In this document: in pieces, positions 20,793-31,226 of the stretch | Position numbering within the stretch: the first letter of the stretch is position 1 | Layout of the letters: each line of letters starts with the position of its first letter | NCBI GenBank assembly: GCA_015680905.1 | Contig: CM027378.1 | Span: forward strand, 73,685,501-73,749,500 | From: Coptis chinensis | Lineage: Eukaryota; Streptophyta; Magnoliopsida; Ranunculales; Ranunculaceae | Direction of reading: 5' to 3' | DNA length: 64,000 nt | The notes under the pieces: model-generated | What the model saw: only the letters and a program-made list of their open reading frames with translations | Database searches by the model: none | Told to the model about the DNA's origin: nothing | Translations under genes and position numbers: made by a program

Positions 20793-22226
20793 CTATATCT
20801 CATAAGAACTAAGCATCACTGCCCATTTCAACATTTGGCCCGACTTCTCAGTCCTTAACGCTTGTTTAAGTGGCAGGTTTGTCACCACCACTATAGAGTG
20901 TGACTCAAAGTACGGTTTCAGCTTCATGGTGGAAAAGATCAAGGCAAGGGCATACTTCTTCATTCTGCTATACAGCGTCTCGGCATCCAACAGTGTCTTG
21001 CTTTGGAAATACACCGGCCTTTCCACTTTATCCACTAACCTGACAAGAACGGAATTGACCGCATACTCGGTGATCCCTAGATACAGGTACAACTTCTCCC
21101 CCTGCTCTAGCAGCGACAGCAACGGAGCCTTGCCCAAATACCTCTCCAGCTCTTGAAACGCTTCCTCACATTCTAGCATTCACACGAAGTCCGGGGTACT
21201 TCTCAACAACCGATATAACGGTCTACACTTGTCCGACGACTTGGAAATGAATCTATTCAATGCCCCGACTCGCCTAGCGAGACGTTACACCTCTGTGACA
21301 TTCTGTGGCGACGACATCTCCACCAACGCTATTATCTGTTATGGATTAGCTTCTATTCTCCTATGAGTAACAATGTAGCCCAAGAACTTCCCTGTGGTCA
21401 CCCCGAACGTGCATTTCTCTAGATTCAGCTTTAGATTGTATTTCCGCAAGATTCCGAACGTTTCCCTCAATCTATCTAAATGTTCCCTCTCCGACATGCT
21501 CTTTTCCACCATGTCGTCTATGTATATTTCCATCCCTTTCCTGATCTTGTTTTCAAACATTTTCTCTCCCAACCGCTGAAACGTGGCTCCGGCATTTTTC
21601 AACCCCAAAGGCATCCTCATGTAGCAATATGTGCCGCCTTGTAACACAAATGCTATTTTCTCCTGATCTGGCCCGTACATTGCACCCTGATTGTACCCCA
21701 TGGACGCATCCATAAACGAAAATATTTTGAATCCTACTGTCCTATCCACCAACTCATCCACCCGTGGCATGGGGTAGCTATCTTTCAGGCACTCGACATT
21801 CACATCTGTGAAATCAACGCACATTCGTACCTTGCCGTTCTTTTTTGGTACCGCCACCACATTGGACAACCAATCCGTGAACTCCACTTCTCGAATTATT
21901 CCGGCTCCTTTAAACCGCACGACTTCCTCACGAATGCCCGCTGTATACTTTGGTCTAATACTCCGCATCTTTTACCTTACCAGCTTAGCCTCCTTTCTCA
22001 TGTGTAACCGATAACATGCAAACTCCTGGTCAAACACCGTAACCTCCTCAATGGTCCATGCAAACATGTCTTGGTTTTCTGACAAGAACTGAATTAACTT
22101 TCTCTTCCATTTGTCTGACAAGCTAGACCCTATCGTGGTAAACCTCTCCTCCTCCCTTCCAATACTCACCACTTCAATCTCGTCCAGCGTCTTTGGACTT
22201 GTCGCCGCCTCCCCCTTATCCTCCAC
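20793..22226 (-). pseudogene. E2 reverse transcriptase and RNase H
   Basis: RT: PKYTAGIREEVVRFKGAG, WLSNVVAVPKKNGKVRMCVD, SYPMPRVDELVD, FSFMDASMGYNQ, MPLGLKNAGATFQ and the catalytic YIDDM (near 21515). Then FLGYIVTHRRIEANP, after which a stop near 21340 breaks the frame. After about 150 bases of off-frame thumb, the ordinary RNase H follows at 21179-20793 with LYLYLGITEYAVNSVLVR and YSRMKKYALALIF. A frame break near 21970 cuts off the N-terminal segment (22226-21972), which carries ENQDMFAWTIEEV, the usual lead-in to gypsy RT. Dead as a polymerase. Confidence 0.92.
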
Positions 22227-22362
22227 CGAGGCACACTGTAATTGCTATGCCTGCCTCTTCCTCGGATTTGAGTTCTCCTCGTCTGGCCCTCGGATCAACC
22301 ATTTAATTGTACCCCTATGGCTGTTCTTAGCCGTCACTTGGTCTCTACGAACTTCATATATA

Positions 22363-22812
22363 CTAGCGAACTTCATACATACGGTCTCTACGAAACCGTA
22401 TCACTTGGTAGTAAGTTGACGGGACGACCTTCATCTCATGAATCCACCGCCTCCCTAGAATTGCATTGTACTGGGAAGACGAGTCCACTACCATGAACTG
22501 CGCAAACACAATCACTGGACCTGTGGTTACTGGTAATAAGAGCTCTCCCATAGGCTCAGTCATGCTCCCATTGAATCCATATAAGTTAGTCCGCGGCGGC
22601 CTCAACTGCTTATGATTAATCCCCATTTCTTCCAGCGCCCCTTTAAACGACAAGTCCACTGCACTACCGCAATCTACCAATACCCTTTTCACCATATAAT
22701 TGTCCATTGCATCCGTGATGACCAATGCGTCTTCATGAGGAGAATCCACCGACCGCAAATCCGCGTTGCTAAAGACGATCCTATCCCTGTCCTCCGCTTT
22801 CCCCACTCTCAC
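22363..22812 (-). pseudogene. E2 aspartic protease
   Basis: The frame contains LVDCGSAVDLSF, where the catalytic D(S/T)G triad appears as DCGSA, and the flap/C-terminal wording YNAILGRRWIHEM. The protease would cleave gag-pol. Cys in place of Ser/Thr occurs in plant gypsy proteases, so loss of activity cannot be concluded from this alone. Frame breaks separate it from gag (near 22820) and from RT (near 22250-22360). Confidence 0.88.
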
Positions 22813-22839
22813 TCGCGATCTATCAGTCCCTTCATTAAC

Positions 22840-24293
22840 CTACTGGATGCCCACAGTTCTTTGCACTCTGTCTCTATGAGCATTATGGCTTAATACTTCT
22901 CCACTGAAAATCACGTTAATGGTTCCTAAGATACGATCTTGTCGCGGTATAACCTCCTCGTTCTGTCCTCCCCTTATAAACTCTCTCATCCTTCCTTTTT
23001 CCACCAAATGTTGAACCATCCACTTTATTGCATAGCAGTCGTCGATCTCATGATTGCGTATCTGATGATAGGCGCAGAAAGGTTTATAAGGTAATTCTCC
23101 GGGTGTGTTCTGCGGCCCCTCATATCCCTGCATGTTCTTTATCAGCGGTAATATCTCATTCATGGATCTATTCAGCGGTGTAACTTCCACCTCGTGGTAA
23201 GGTTTTCTCTCTCTGTTCTCCCTTCTGATCCCGTCTCGGCCTCTTTCTGCTCGTGGTGCGTATCCTTGGTATCCACCCCTTTCTTTCTCGGTCGCACCCG
23301 CCTTCCTTGGCTCCCTGTCTTTTTCCAAGGATAGCACCGCCTTCCCGGATCTCTTGGACTCTTTTTGCATACTATCCTCATATTGAATATATTTCTCTAC
23401 CCGCGAATACAGTTCATGCAAGGTTGCAATCTCATTCTTCGCCACCGACTAGTGTACTCCTGTCCCTGGCCGCAGCCCCTTTTCAAATGCAATCACGGCG
23501 GTTCTTTCATCCAGATTTTCAACCTTCAATGTCTCAGCTTTGAACCGACACAGGTATTCCCTCACTGACTCAGCGAATCTTTGTCGAACGTTGAATAATG
23601 TCACAATATCCACCACCCACTTCTTTTGATGAATGAAGTGATCTATAAATGTATGTTCCAACTCTTGAAAGCTTATTATACTCCCAGCTGGTAGTCGGTA
23701 ATACCAGTCCGACGCCCCCCCCTTTCAGACTAGCTGGGAACATCATACACCGCAATCCGTCATATCTAGATTCTTGCCAGAGTGGCATCTGCTGCCAGAA
23801 ATGAAGGATGTGGTCTGCTGGATCTCCTTTTCCATCGTACCTTTCGAATTTAGGCTGGTTGAAATGCTTTGGGACTTCCGAAGCCCAGATGCCATCCGCC
23901 AATGGGTTGTGATTCAGCCCGGCCATCACCTGACTAGCTGCTCCCTCACGACTCTTTGGCTGTTGCCGGTTAGCTTCTCTATCGTTATTTATCATTTCTT
24001 GCACCTGCTCAACTGTCAAACCGGTTACTGGATTTTCCACAAGATTCGGCTCATTCTCTTCCTCTTCCGCATTCTCGCTTGCCTCTTCACCCATCTCTTC
24101 CTCTTCCCTTTCTATTTCTCATCTTAATTCGTCATTCTCCTCTCTTAGCCTCTTGATCTCTTCTCTCATGAGCCGCATCGCTTCCGCTTCCTGCTCTTCT
24201 CTTCTGTCTCCTTTTTCCCCAACCACTACCTCGGGCATTGGTTCCTGTGCGTCCCCCTTCTTCGGTCTCCCTACCTGTTTCTTAGGTGCCATC
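22840..24293 (-). pseudogene. E2 gag, interrupted by an early TGA and frameshifts
   Basis: ATG at 24293: MAPKKQVGRPKKG ... EENDELR, then an in-frame TGA (24121-24119) after exactly 57 codons. The frame resumes EIEREEEEMGEEASEN, NPVTGLTVEQVQEMI and HFNQPKFERYDGKGDPADH (Retrotrans_gag). It is shifted at a run of eight Cs near 23715-23722 and resumes IDHFIHQKKWVVDIVTLFNV and CRFKAETLKVENLDERT. A stop (23449) precedes MAKNEIATLHELYSRVEKY. A zinc-knuckle-like CAYHQIRNHEIDDC (C-x2-H-x4-H-x4-C) lies near 23070-23030. Gag builds the particle and packages RNA. E8 encodes a close relative with the same TGA. Confidence 0.9.
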
Positions 24294-24310
24294 TCTTTCT
24301 TGCTCCTCGC

Positions 24311-24328
24311 TCCCCACAGACGGCGCCA
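24311..24328 (-). other. E2 primer binding site
   Basis: The minus strand reads TGGCGCCGTCTGTGGGGA two bases after the LTR end. The first eight bases are complementary to a plant tRNA-Asp 3' end; the rest fits the class used by Tat/Athila elements. The same site with one change (TGGCGTCGTCTGTGGGGA) is in E8. Confidence 0.85.
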
Positions 24329-24330
24329 AA

Positions 24331-24868
24331 TGTAAGAACCAAAAACCTCCAATGGAGTAAAACACAAATAACACTCAAATGGAACCACGAAGTCTTTGTT
24401 CTACTCTCTCTTTCCCTTCTCTATTTTTCTCTCTTTTTCTTTTTCCTCTCCACTTTTCTCTTTCTCTGCGACCTCCTTTTCCTGTTTTCCTTCTCTTCTT
24501 TTTATACCCCTCCCCTCTCTTTCTGGACCATCCATCTGTCCCCTCATCTGACGACTCTCCTCTTAGCCGTACCTCGGCCACGTCTGCCCTTAGGGTTCCG
24601 CAGCCCGATTCTCCTGCTCCCTGGGGTAGCGTATTAAACTGCTTCCCTCCCTTATCCCGCTGACTAAGTCTTCGCTCCTTCATTGAAACGCCCCCATCCA
24701 GACCGTCCCTTTTCCTTCCATCCCTCGGCCCATCTTACAGCCGTATCCGTGCCACCTCCACTCTCTAGGTTTTTGCAGATATGATCCCATACTCCCCAGC
24801 CTACCTTGTTACACTGCCTCCCCACTTTGTCTTTGACCCAGTCCCGCATTATATAATGGGCCACTATA
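24331..24868 (-). repeat. E2 5' LTR
   Basis: 538 bp, TGTAAGAACC...CCACTATA on the plus strand, about 93% identical to the copy at 14321-14858 by hand comparison. Its outer end has decayed from CA to TA. Followed by TSD CTTTG. Confidence 0.95.
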
Positions 24869-24894
24869 CTTTGTGCTTTGTATAGATACAAATA

Positions 24895-25335
24895 AAATTG
24901 AATTGGAATAACATTTTTTCTTTATTTCAAATTTTATTATTGAATTTTGGCTAACAAAAATTACTTTGGATTTTCAATATGAGACTCAGTTTAGGGTTTA
25001 GCTAATATGAACCGTTTAGTTGGTCAAAATTGGTCAACTTTTAATAATTTACTATAAAAATTGGTTAACATTGGGTGACAAAATCTTGATTTTAAGATAA
25101 TAACTAGAAAATCAATACTAACCATTGAATTTTGAGTTAATCAGTACACTCAAATGTTGCATATTTGTTTTATGTTCTTCCTTACTCCACCTTAAGTGTA
25201 CATATAAGTTTAGGTTTATGGTTAAGGTTATGTCAACAATATTTTTTATTTATTTTGAGTTTTATAATTGAATTCCGACTAACAAAATTACCTTTTGTAT
25301 TTTAAATACACGACTCAGTTTAGGGTTTAAAGTAT
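24895..25335 (+). repeat. Two copies of a roughly 330-bp tandem unit
   Basis: Segments ending GACTCAGTTTAGGGTTTA at about 24980 and 25310 are each preceded by a similar AATTGAATT...CTAACAAAA...TTAC stretch. The first copy also holds the TATGAACCGTTTAGTTGG segment matching 14130-14251 left of E2. No gene. Confidence 0.7.
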
Positions 25336-25384
25336 ATAGTGAAGGAAAACAAGAGTTAGTTAGACTTACCCCCCCATTATATAG

Positions 25385-25800
25385 TGAATGGACCATCTTG
25401 CACACAGATTGTGTTGGTCATGCATTAAGATCGGTTTAACTGAACTAACTTAGAAAGAAAAGACATTTTGATTAGGCTATCATTTTCTGCCTTAGCTAAT
25501 TAGCTGATCAGAATAGATTGTCTTACACATAGATCGTGTTGGTCGTGCATTAAGATCGGTTGAATTGAACTAACTTAAAATGAAAAGACATTCTGATTAG
25601 GTTATCATTTTCTGCCCTAGTTGGTTGGACTAGATCGTTTAACACATAGATGGGATGTCTCGGTTCTGCATTAAGAACAGTTCAATTGAACTAACTTGAA
25701 AAAGAAAAGACGTTCTAACCAGACGAACATTTATGCCTTAATTAGTTTGTTGAGCTGGACTGTCTCATACACAAATGGTAGTGTTGGTTTTTCATTAAAA
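25385..25800 (+). repeat. Four copies of a roughly 120-bp tandem unit
   Basis: Copies begin near 25391, 25511, 25629 and 25755. Shared words are ACACA(G/T)AT, GCATTAAGATCGGTT, GAACTAACTT and AAAAGACATT. The first two copies are closest; the fourth is the most decayed. No gene. Confidence 0.82.
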
Positions 25801-25899
25801 AAATACTTAAATAACCTAATTTGGGAAACATCAATATGCATCAACTTGTTTTTATCCATGCTGTCCATTTCTTTTTCTTTTCTTTTCTTTTTGTAAAAT

Positions 25900-26340
25900 G
25901 GTAGGAGGGGTGCCTAAGCCTTGAGAAAACCTCGAGAAAAATGGGGTCTGCCCTTGAGAGATTTGGGATCAGACTCGAGATCTCTACAACCGGGTACAGA
26001 GATCATTTCTATAACCGTGTTATCTCGCCGTTGATCTGAATCCGAGATATGTGTGTGTGCCTCGATACCTGTGTGTGTGCTCTGAGATGTGTGTGTATGC
26101 GCCGAGATACGAGATGTGTGTGTGGTACAGAAATCAATCTGTGTACCCGGTTACCTTTGGGGTCTGCAGGTAGTCCTTCCCCCATAAAAATGATAAAATC
26201 CACCTCCTTTACAACGTACAACGAAAGCAACACGCAATAGAGAATATAGACTAGTCAAATTCGTCGTTCTCACAAACGCGGTTTCCACGTCACACAAAAA
26301 ACAAATCGAAATCCCATAAAACTTAACGACCCAGTCAACG
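25900..26340. other. Gene-free stretch with TG-rich repeats; promoter side of the next gene
   Basis: GAGATNTGTGTGTGTG units (26035-26125) form a degenerate TG-rich minisatellite. At 26331-26345 GTCAACGTTTGAC holds two opposed TTGAC cores (W-box-like) about 60 bases upstream of a TATA-like TTATAAAG (26395-26402), which could serve the gene at 26521. Confidence 0.5.
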
Positions 26341-26520
26341 TTTGACACTTGTCAACCTTCCAACGAAGCCACCTTTCTTCACTTTAAAAAAAGCTTATAA
26401 AGCATCAGTTTCTTCATCATCCTCATTTCTCAAGCAAAAGCAAAGCAATCGAATCCTTAAAACTCAAAACACCCGTTTTCATATTAACCCCAAATTTGTT
26501 AATTTTATTACATATTTGCC

Positions 26521-26853
26521 ATGGGAACGGAAATATTACGTCCACAAGATTGCTTACCACGACGGAAAACGTACCGGAGATCAGTTATCCGGCCAAAACG
26601 TTCAGAGCCGTTGATTACGAAGTTAGATGAACCGACGAAAAATGTAACTATATTGAAACGAGGTGAGTCGATAGATAATTTAGTTGTTCGGGTGAGAACA
26701 ACAGAAGAGATTTATGCTGGGTCAGCTTTTTTCTCTTCTCCATCACCTAGGAAACTTCCCTTGCCTAGTTTTTCAAAGAAGACTAGTACGTTTGTTGTTG
26801 ATGATGAGTTGGCAACGAAGGATTTAAGACGTTTACTTCGTCTTGACTCTTGA
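26521..26853 (+). CDS. Small PNRC/EDC-like proline-rich motif protein
   Basis: Single-exon 110-residue host gene. It starts MGTEILRPQDCL, a conserved opening in a plant family of unknown function. The centre is basic. Residues 65-84 read YAGSAFFSSPSPRKLPLPSF, and the tail (94-109) is DDELATKDLRRLLRLD. The middle motif resembles the YAG..F..SP.PS.LP.P.F element of yeast Edc1/Edc2 and animal PNRC proteins, which bind the decapping cofactor Dcp1. By analogy the protein may act in mRNA decapping; that is inference. Family members I recall are somewhat longer, with an insert after the N-terminus. The ATG is chosen because the family opening coincides with it. A TATA-like site lies about 120 bases upstream. 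No disruption is seen, so it is probably functional. Confidence 0.85.
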   Translation: MGTEILRPQDCLPRRKTYRRSVIRPKRSEPLITKLDEPTKNVTILKRGESIDNLVVRVRTTEEIYAGSAFFSSPSPRKLPLPSFSKKTSTFVVDDELATKDLRRLLRLDS

Positions 26854-28610
26854 TTGATGTCACTTTTTCATGTTTCCAGGATGTGATCTTTTCTTTCTGT
26901 GATTTTTTTAAACGGAGAGAAGATGGTGTCTCAAAACATGGCAAGTGAAATATATAGAGAGATTTCAGTAATTGTACTTATATATATTAAAACAAGGGGT
27001 AGAATTGGAATTTGCCTATTGTTGTAATCATGTATTTATGTGAAGGAAATGAAACACCTCTTAATTGTATATATGTTTAGAAGAAGTTTAAGAATGGACT
27101 TATTATGATGTGTTGGGAATGATCGGCAGCTGAATCAAATGAAGTCATATTTGTTTATGGAACACTAGTGATTTGATTCAATGAGCACCAGGTCTTCCAA
27201 TTTATGATCCTTATTTGATACTAAAGTATTTGTATACCAACGTTTTTCTTTAAAGAGATTTAGTAAAGAATAAAAGCAATTGGACGGAAATTTTGGTATG
27301 AATGAGAAGTTTATTGGAATTTGGAAGAAGAAGACAATTTTCCAGGTGAAATGGTAATTGAGGTTCGAATTTCCAGCCGAGGTGGAGATGGAATATTAGT
27401 GATTGGATTTTTAGGAGGTACAGTTTTCTTCGATGCTTAATTTGGGCTTCCTTTGAGAAGAAGGGTTCTGTGAGACTTGTGTTCTGGATTCTTCTTTTCT
27501 TTGTATGGCTTCATCATGTCCATCTTCATATTTTTTAAGAAGAGAGGGGACTATATGCTTAACAGGAACTCATTAAAAGTTACACAGTAGTAACTAGTAA
27601 TTGCTTCACTAGAAGTGATCTTTCTCTAATATTCATTATCACCAATTTAACCAATTTTAAATGAAGGAAAGATCTCATGAATCAAGTATTACTGCTTGCC
27701 AGTCCTGTGGTTGCGCATATATGCGGCCAGTTATATTTAAGTGTACCTTAGCAATATAATTAGCATAACTGGTTGATGCATCAGTTATGCCGAAATTCTA
27801 GTTTTCTAGAGTAAGTATTACCGAACGTCTGGGATGAGAAATGAATTGAGAGACTAAAAAACCGAGGATTAATGAAGTCAGAAACTAAATCATACCAAAT
27901 AATTTACATAGGAAGTAATACATGCGGCCCTAATACATTTGCATCGTCACAGATTTACACTGCCTAGCTTGGTGGTTGAACTCAAGAGTATATCGTCCAA
28001 TAATCTAGTCATGTTTTAAAATAGTTGATCCATTAATTCACAGATGTAATCTGAAAAAAACTAACTTACAAGAGAAAGAATGCTTATTGCGGCCAAACAT
28101 AAAATGTTAAATAAACATAACACCTTTCCATTGATTGGATATGATAAGCAATTATACCCTCAATTAGACATTTAGCACTTTTACTCATTATCTTACTATA
28201 ATGAAATATGAATCTTTTTCGAAAGCGCCTCTTGACCGAATTAAGGGATGTGAGACCATTGTCTTCACTTGCAAATGTAAGGTTTTCCATTAGACATGGA
28301 ACTTTGTTTGACAATGAGATTTGGAACTAAATATTGCAAAATAGACGAGATGTATTCTTAGAGTAGCAACTATTCAACATGCACTTGCACCTAATCCATA
28401 GTCATTAGTCAGCTAACTACTACCACCTGTTTACTCTTTTGAGTTTTGAAAGATGGAAAGCAAGAGAAGGCTCAAATCTCTAATCTCTAACCTTGGATTA
28501 GAAACTAAGGGTGACATATCCAAGTGTAGAAGCAAGACCAACTCTATGTCCAAGCAATTTTTCGTGCAAGCAAGGCCTTCTTTACTTGCCATATCCTTCA
28601 AGGCTCATCC
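26854..28610. other. Intergenic: 3' region of the small gene, no further gene
   Basis: AT-rich sequence with no convincing frame on either strand. The 76-codon minus-strand frame at 28084-28314 lacks any motif and looks random. Confidence 0.55.
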
Positions 28611-28619
28611 TTCTCTATA

Positions 28620-28629
28620 CTATATATAA
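28620..28629 (+). promoter_or_regulatory. TATA box of the DMP gene
   Basis: CTATATATAAG-type TATA element about 90 bases before the ATG at 28718, leaving room for a short leader. Confidence 0.6.
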
Positions 28630-28717
28630 GTATTAGAACAAATGTCAAGATACAGTATAGTCAGTAAGTTTAAGTTCCAATATTATACACTCTCGTCAAA
28701 GAACCAGACCCTCCCAA

Positions 28718-29281
28718 ATGGCTCAAAAATCAAAGAGAAGCTTTACACAAACCTTAGGAGACAGGACATTCTCTGGGGTAGCCAACCTCATTAAGCTTCT
28801 TCCCACTGGAACTGTGTTCTTATTCCAATTCCTGAGTCCAGTTTTATCTAACAATGGGAAGTGTCACACCATTAATGAGTATCTAACTGGTATCCTAGTG
28901 GGGGCTTGTGGCCTCTCGTGTTTTTTCTCATCGTTTACAGATAGCTACATAGATAATGATGGAGAAACACATTATGGAATGGCCACGAAGGATGGGCTTT
29001 GGCCTTCGTCGGGATCAAATGATTTATCAGCTTATAAGCTACGAGTTGGGGACTTTGTTCACGCTATATTCTCATTACTTGTGTTCGGGGTGGTTGTTCT
29101 TCTGGACCCTAACACAATTGAGTGCTACTATCCATCATTTGAAGCAACTCAGAAGATGTTGCTTATGGTGTTGCCACCAGTTGTAGGCGCCCTTTCAAGT
29201 TCAGTGTTTGTATTGTTTCCTAACAAGCGCAATGGGATAGGCTACCCTCCAAGCCAAACCTCAAAATCACAAGAGTCCTAG
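28718..29281 (+). CDS. DMP family (DUF679) membrane protein
   Basis: Intact single-exon gene of 187 residues, the usual DMP length. Conserved wording: [45 protein letters not shown] (split here as [10 protein letters not shown] and [10 protein letters not shown]), [25 protein letters not shown] and [14 protein letters not shown]. Four hydrophobic segments lie at about residues 22-42, 55-75, 112-130 and 147-168, with a short hydrophilic N-terminus and a Ser/Lys-rich C-terminal tail. DMP proteins are plant membrane proteins of the endomembrane system. Members act in membrane remodelling during senescence, and DMP8/9 act in gamete fusion; this sequence looks closer to the general DMP1-7 type than to DMP8/9, but that is a judgement from memory. 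The ATG is supported by the family start and by a TATA element about 90 bases upstream. Confidence 0.95.
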   Translation: MAQKSKRSFTQTLGDRTFSGVANLIKLLPTGTVFLFQFLSPVLSNNGKCHTINEYLTGILVGACGLSCFFSSFTDSYIDNDGETHYGMATKDGLWPSSGSNDLSAYKLRVGDFVHAIFSLLVFGVVVLLDPNTIECYYPSFEATQKMLLMVLPPVVGALSSSVFVLFPNKRNGIGYPPSQTSKSQES

Positions 29282-30821
29282 AGTACTACACATACGTAAT
29301 GATTTACATATGCGTTCCTTCTCAGATGCGTTCTTAAGAGTGTTTAGAAATTGTAATCTTATCTACCAAAAAAAAGAAATGGAAGATTGAGTTTCCTATT
29401 GTTTAATTAAGAGTTTCATAATGTATGCATCCATGTTTTTTTATAATGAAATTTATATATTCCTGAAAATGATTAGGGATAATCATGTATGCATGCTTAT
29501 ATTCAAATTGTTATTTTGAACTTAGATTTCTTATATTTTGTTAGAACAATTAATGATATTTCCAGCTGGCGTTATTTCTGGAGCCAAATCACCCAATAAA
29601 CATTAGGGTAAGATTGATGATTCACTTATATACACATGTTTCTATAATAATTTCGTTTCATCGGGAAAACAAAATAATAGTGCGTCTACTGAACTCATAG
29701 ATAACCCAATAGGGTTAGCATTATAATAGAATAGTTTAAGGTATTGTGAAAATAGTAATCTAGGGGTAGGGACTCAACCAGGATTCTAAGTCAGAGTTGC
29801 GAGATTATGTGCACACCCCACCCCATTTCCTAAAAAACAAAGTATGCCAATTTTTTATTTTTATTTTTGTCTAAACAATAAAGATCAACAAAATTATGTA
29901 TTTATTTAAATTCACAAAACTAGAGTGCGTTGACTATTAAAAATTTAATATGGACTGACGAAATTAACTACTTAAGCACTTAAGCCATTAATTTATACTA
30001 CTATGTCTATATATATCTACATAATCTAGTCTACAAGTCTACAACAATTCAACAAATTGTTAACTTCCTATAATGACTTAACTTTACTATCATGTAGAGA
30101 AAACTATAAAAGATTAACATAGAAAGTAAAAAATTACATTGCTTTGTTTTGTTTTGATTTGATTTGTTTTTGTTTTTGTTTTTGTTTTTGTTTTTTTTTT
30201 CCTTAAGTAGAAATTTTATTGATAATGATAACGAGTTTTATAAATAATTAGGACAAGCGTGTAACAAGCTACGCCAAAAGTCATTTATGAATTTGCTTTT
30301 TGTTTTTTGTTTGGGTTGGTTTGACATTTGTTTAAGAATTGAGAGTAAAAGAAAGGACGGAGAGTTTACGGGTTTGTTATGGGTGATTAAAATTATACAA
30401 ACTGACCGGTTGGGCTTTGGGCTTTTGGCTATTTGTTTTAGTCTCATTAACACATGCATCAAATATTTAAAGACATATTTGTCCATCTTTAATGGTTTTT
30501 TACTCAAAATAAATTATAATTTTGTAAGGGCAAAAAGAGAAGTAAAAAAAACGTTGGTTTATTGGAATATTTTTTATTAGTTTTTTTTTTCATACTATTT
30601 TTTTTTTTGTTGATTATATTCTCACTATAGTTATCCATCTATGACTAGTGGGGAGGTGGTTGCAGCCCCTCCAACTTTTCCATCGAAAAAAAAATAGTAG
30701 TTTGAATAATACAATATTTTACCAAAAAAAAAAAACTATTAGTTAACATTTGTACTAGCTGCCCCCTTGATTCAAAATCTTGGATCTGTCCCTGCTTATA
30801 CAAGTAATAGCGTGTTAAACA
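29282..30821. other. Intergenic, no gene seen
   Basis: Strongly AT-rich. It holds a TTTTG-repeat/poly(T) tract (30140-30205) and homopolymer runs near 30580-30740. The words GGGGAGGTGG and GCCCCCTTGATTCAAAATC around 30650-30790 resemble decayed TE ends but cannot be classified. Confidence 0.5.
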
Positions 30822-31226
30822 GGGCCCTCCACATCCATGATCGTGTGTTGGGATTTCCGAGGGATGGGCTCCCCTGAGGTGGTTCAGAATCTAAAGGGCC
30901 TAGTGGGGATTCACAGCTCTGATTTTCTGTTTTCAATGGAAGCTAAGTTAGTGCATGTTAGAATGAAGGATGTACAGAAGCAATTGAAGTACCCTAACAT
31001 CTTAACAGTTGATCCTAGTGGAGGTAGTGGTGGTCTTGCTATACTCTATGTACAAGGACAACATATCTCTTGATGTCTCTGATGCAAACAAAAATGTTAT
31101 GACAGGGATATATAGTTATGAGGAAGGCAAATTCCGGCCCAAAGCAGAAGCAGTACTACAGAGTGCAGGACTGGGGATCAATCTTGCAAGACAGGTACAG
31201 TTGCAAATGGTTATTTTTGAAGGCTG
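30822..31226 (+). pseudogene. LINE endonuclease N-terminus plus unidentified coding-like segment
   Basis: From 30837 the frame reads WDFRGMGSPEVVQNLKGLV, FLFSMEAKLVHVRMKDVQ and DPSGGSGGLAILY, the N-terminal apurinic-type endonuclease domain of plant LINEs (the catalytic N of WNCRG is Asp here). After 31050 a second frame gives GIYSYEEGKFRPKAEAVLQS and AGLGINLARQ, ending at a donor-like CAG|GTACAG (near 31195). I do not recognise this second part. The LINE is cut off by the copia LTR starting at 31227. Confidence 0.65.

Larger units (their letters stand above)
14321..24868 (-). mobile_element. E2: full-length Ty3/gypsy element of the Tat lineage, 10,548 bp
   Basis: Two 538-bp LTRs in direct orientation, CTTTG target duplications at 14316-14320 and 24869-24873, a PBS and a purine-rich tract define a complete minus-strand element. 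Order: LTR, PBS, gag, protease, RT, RNase H, second RNase H, integrase, tandem array, antisense ORF, PPT, LTR. The second RNase H and the antisense ORF are hallmarks of the Tat lineage (Retand, Ogre and Grande relatives). I count about 40 differences between the LTRs (about 7%), mostly transitions, so the insertion is old. All coding domains carry stops or frameshifts. Confidence 0.95.

Noticed and set aside
25385..25800. CRISPR-like regular spacing of repeats
   Set aside because: Units are tandem and diverged along their whole length, with no constant repeat and unique spacer; the genome is eukaryotic.
26049..26233. Cys/Val/Arg-rich frames on both strands
   Set aside because: They result from TG-rich minisatellite sequence upstream of the small host gene.
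27360..27380. GAGGTTCGAAT as a tRNA B box
   Set aside because: No matching A box or cloverleaf could be drawn around it, and the B box consensus is not completed.
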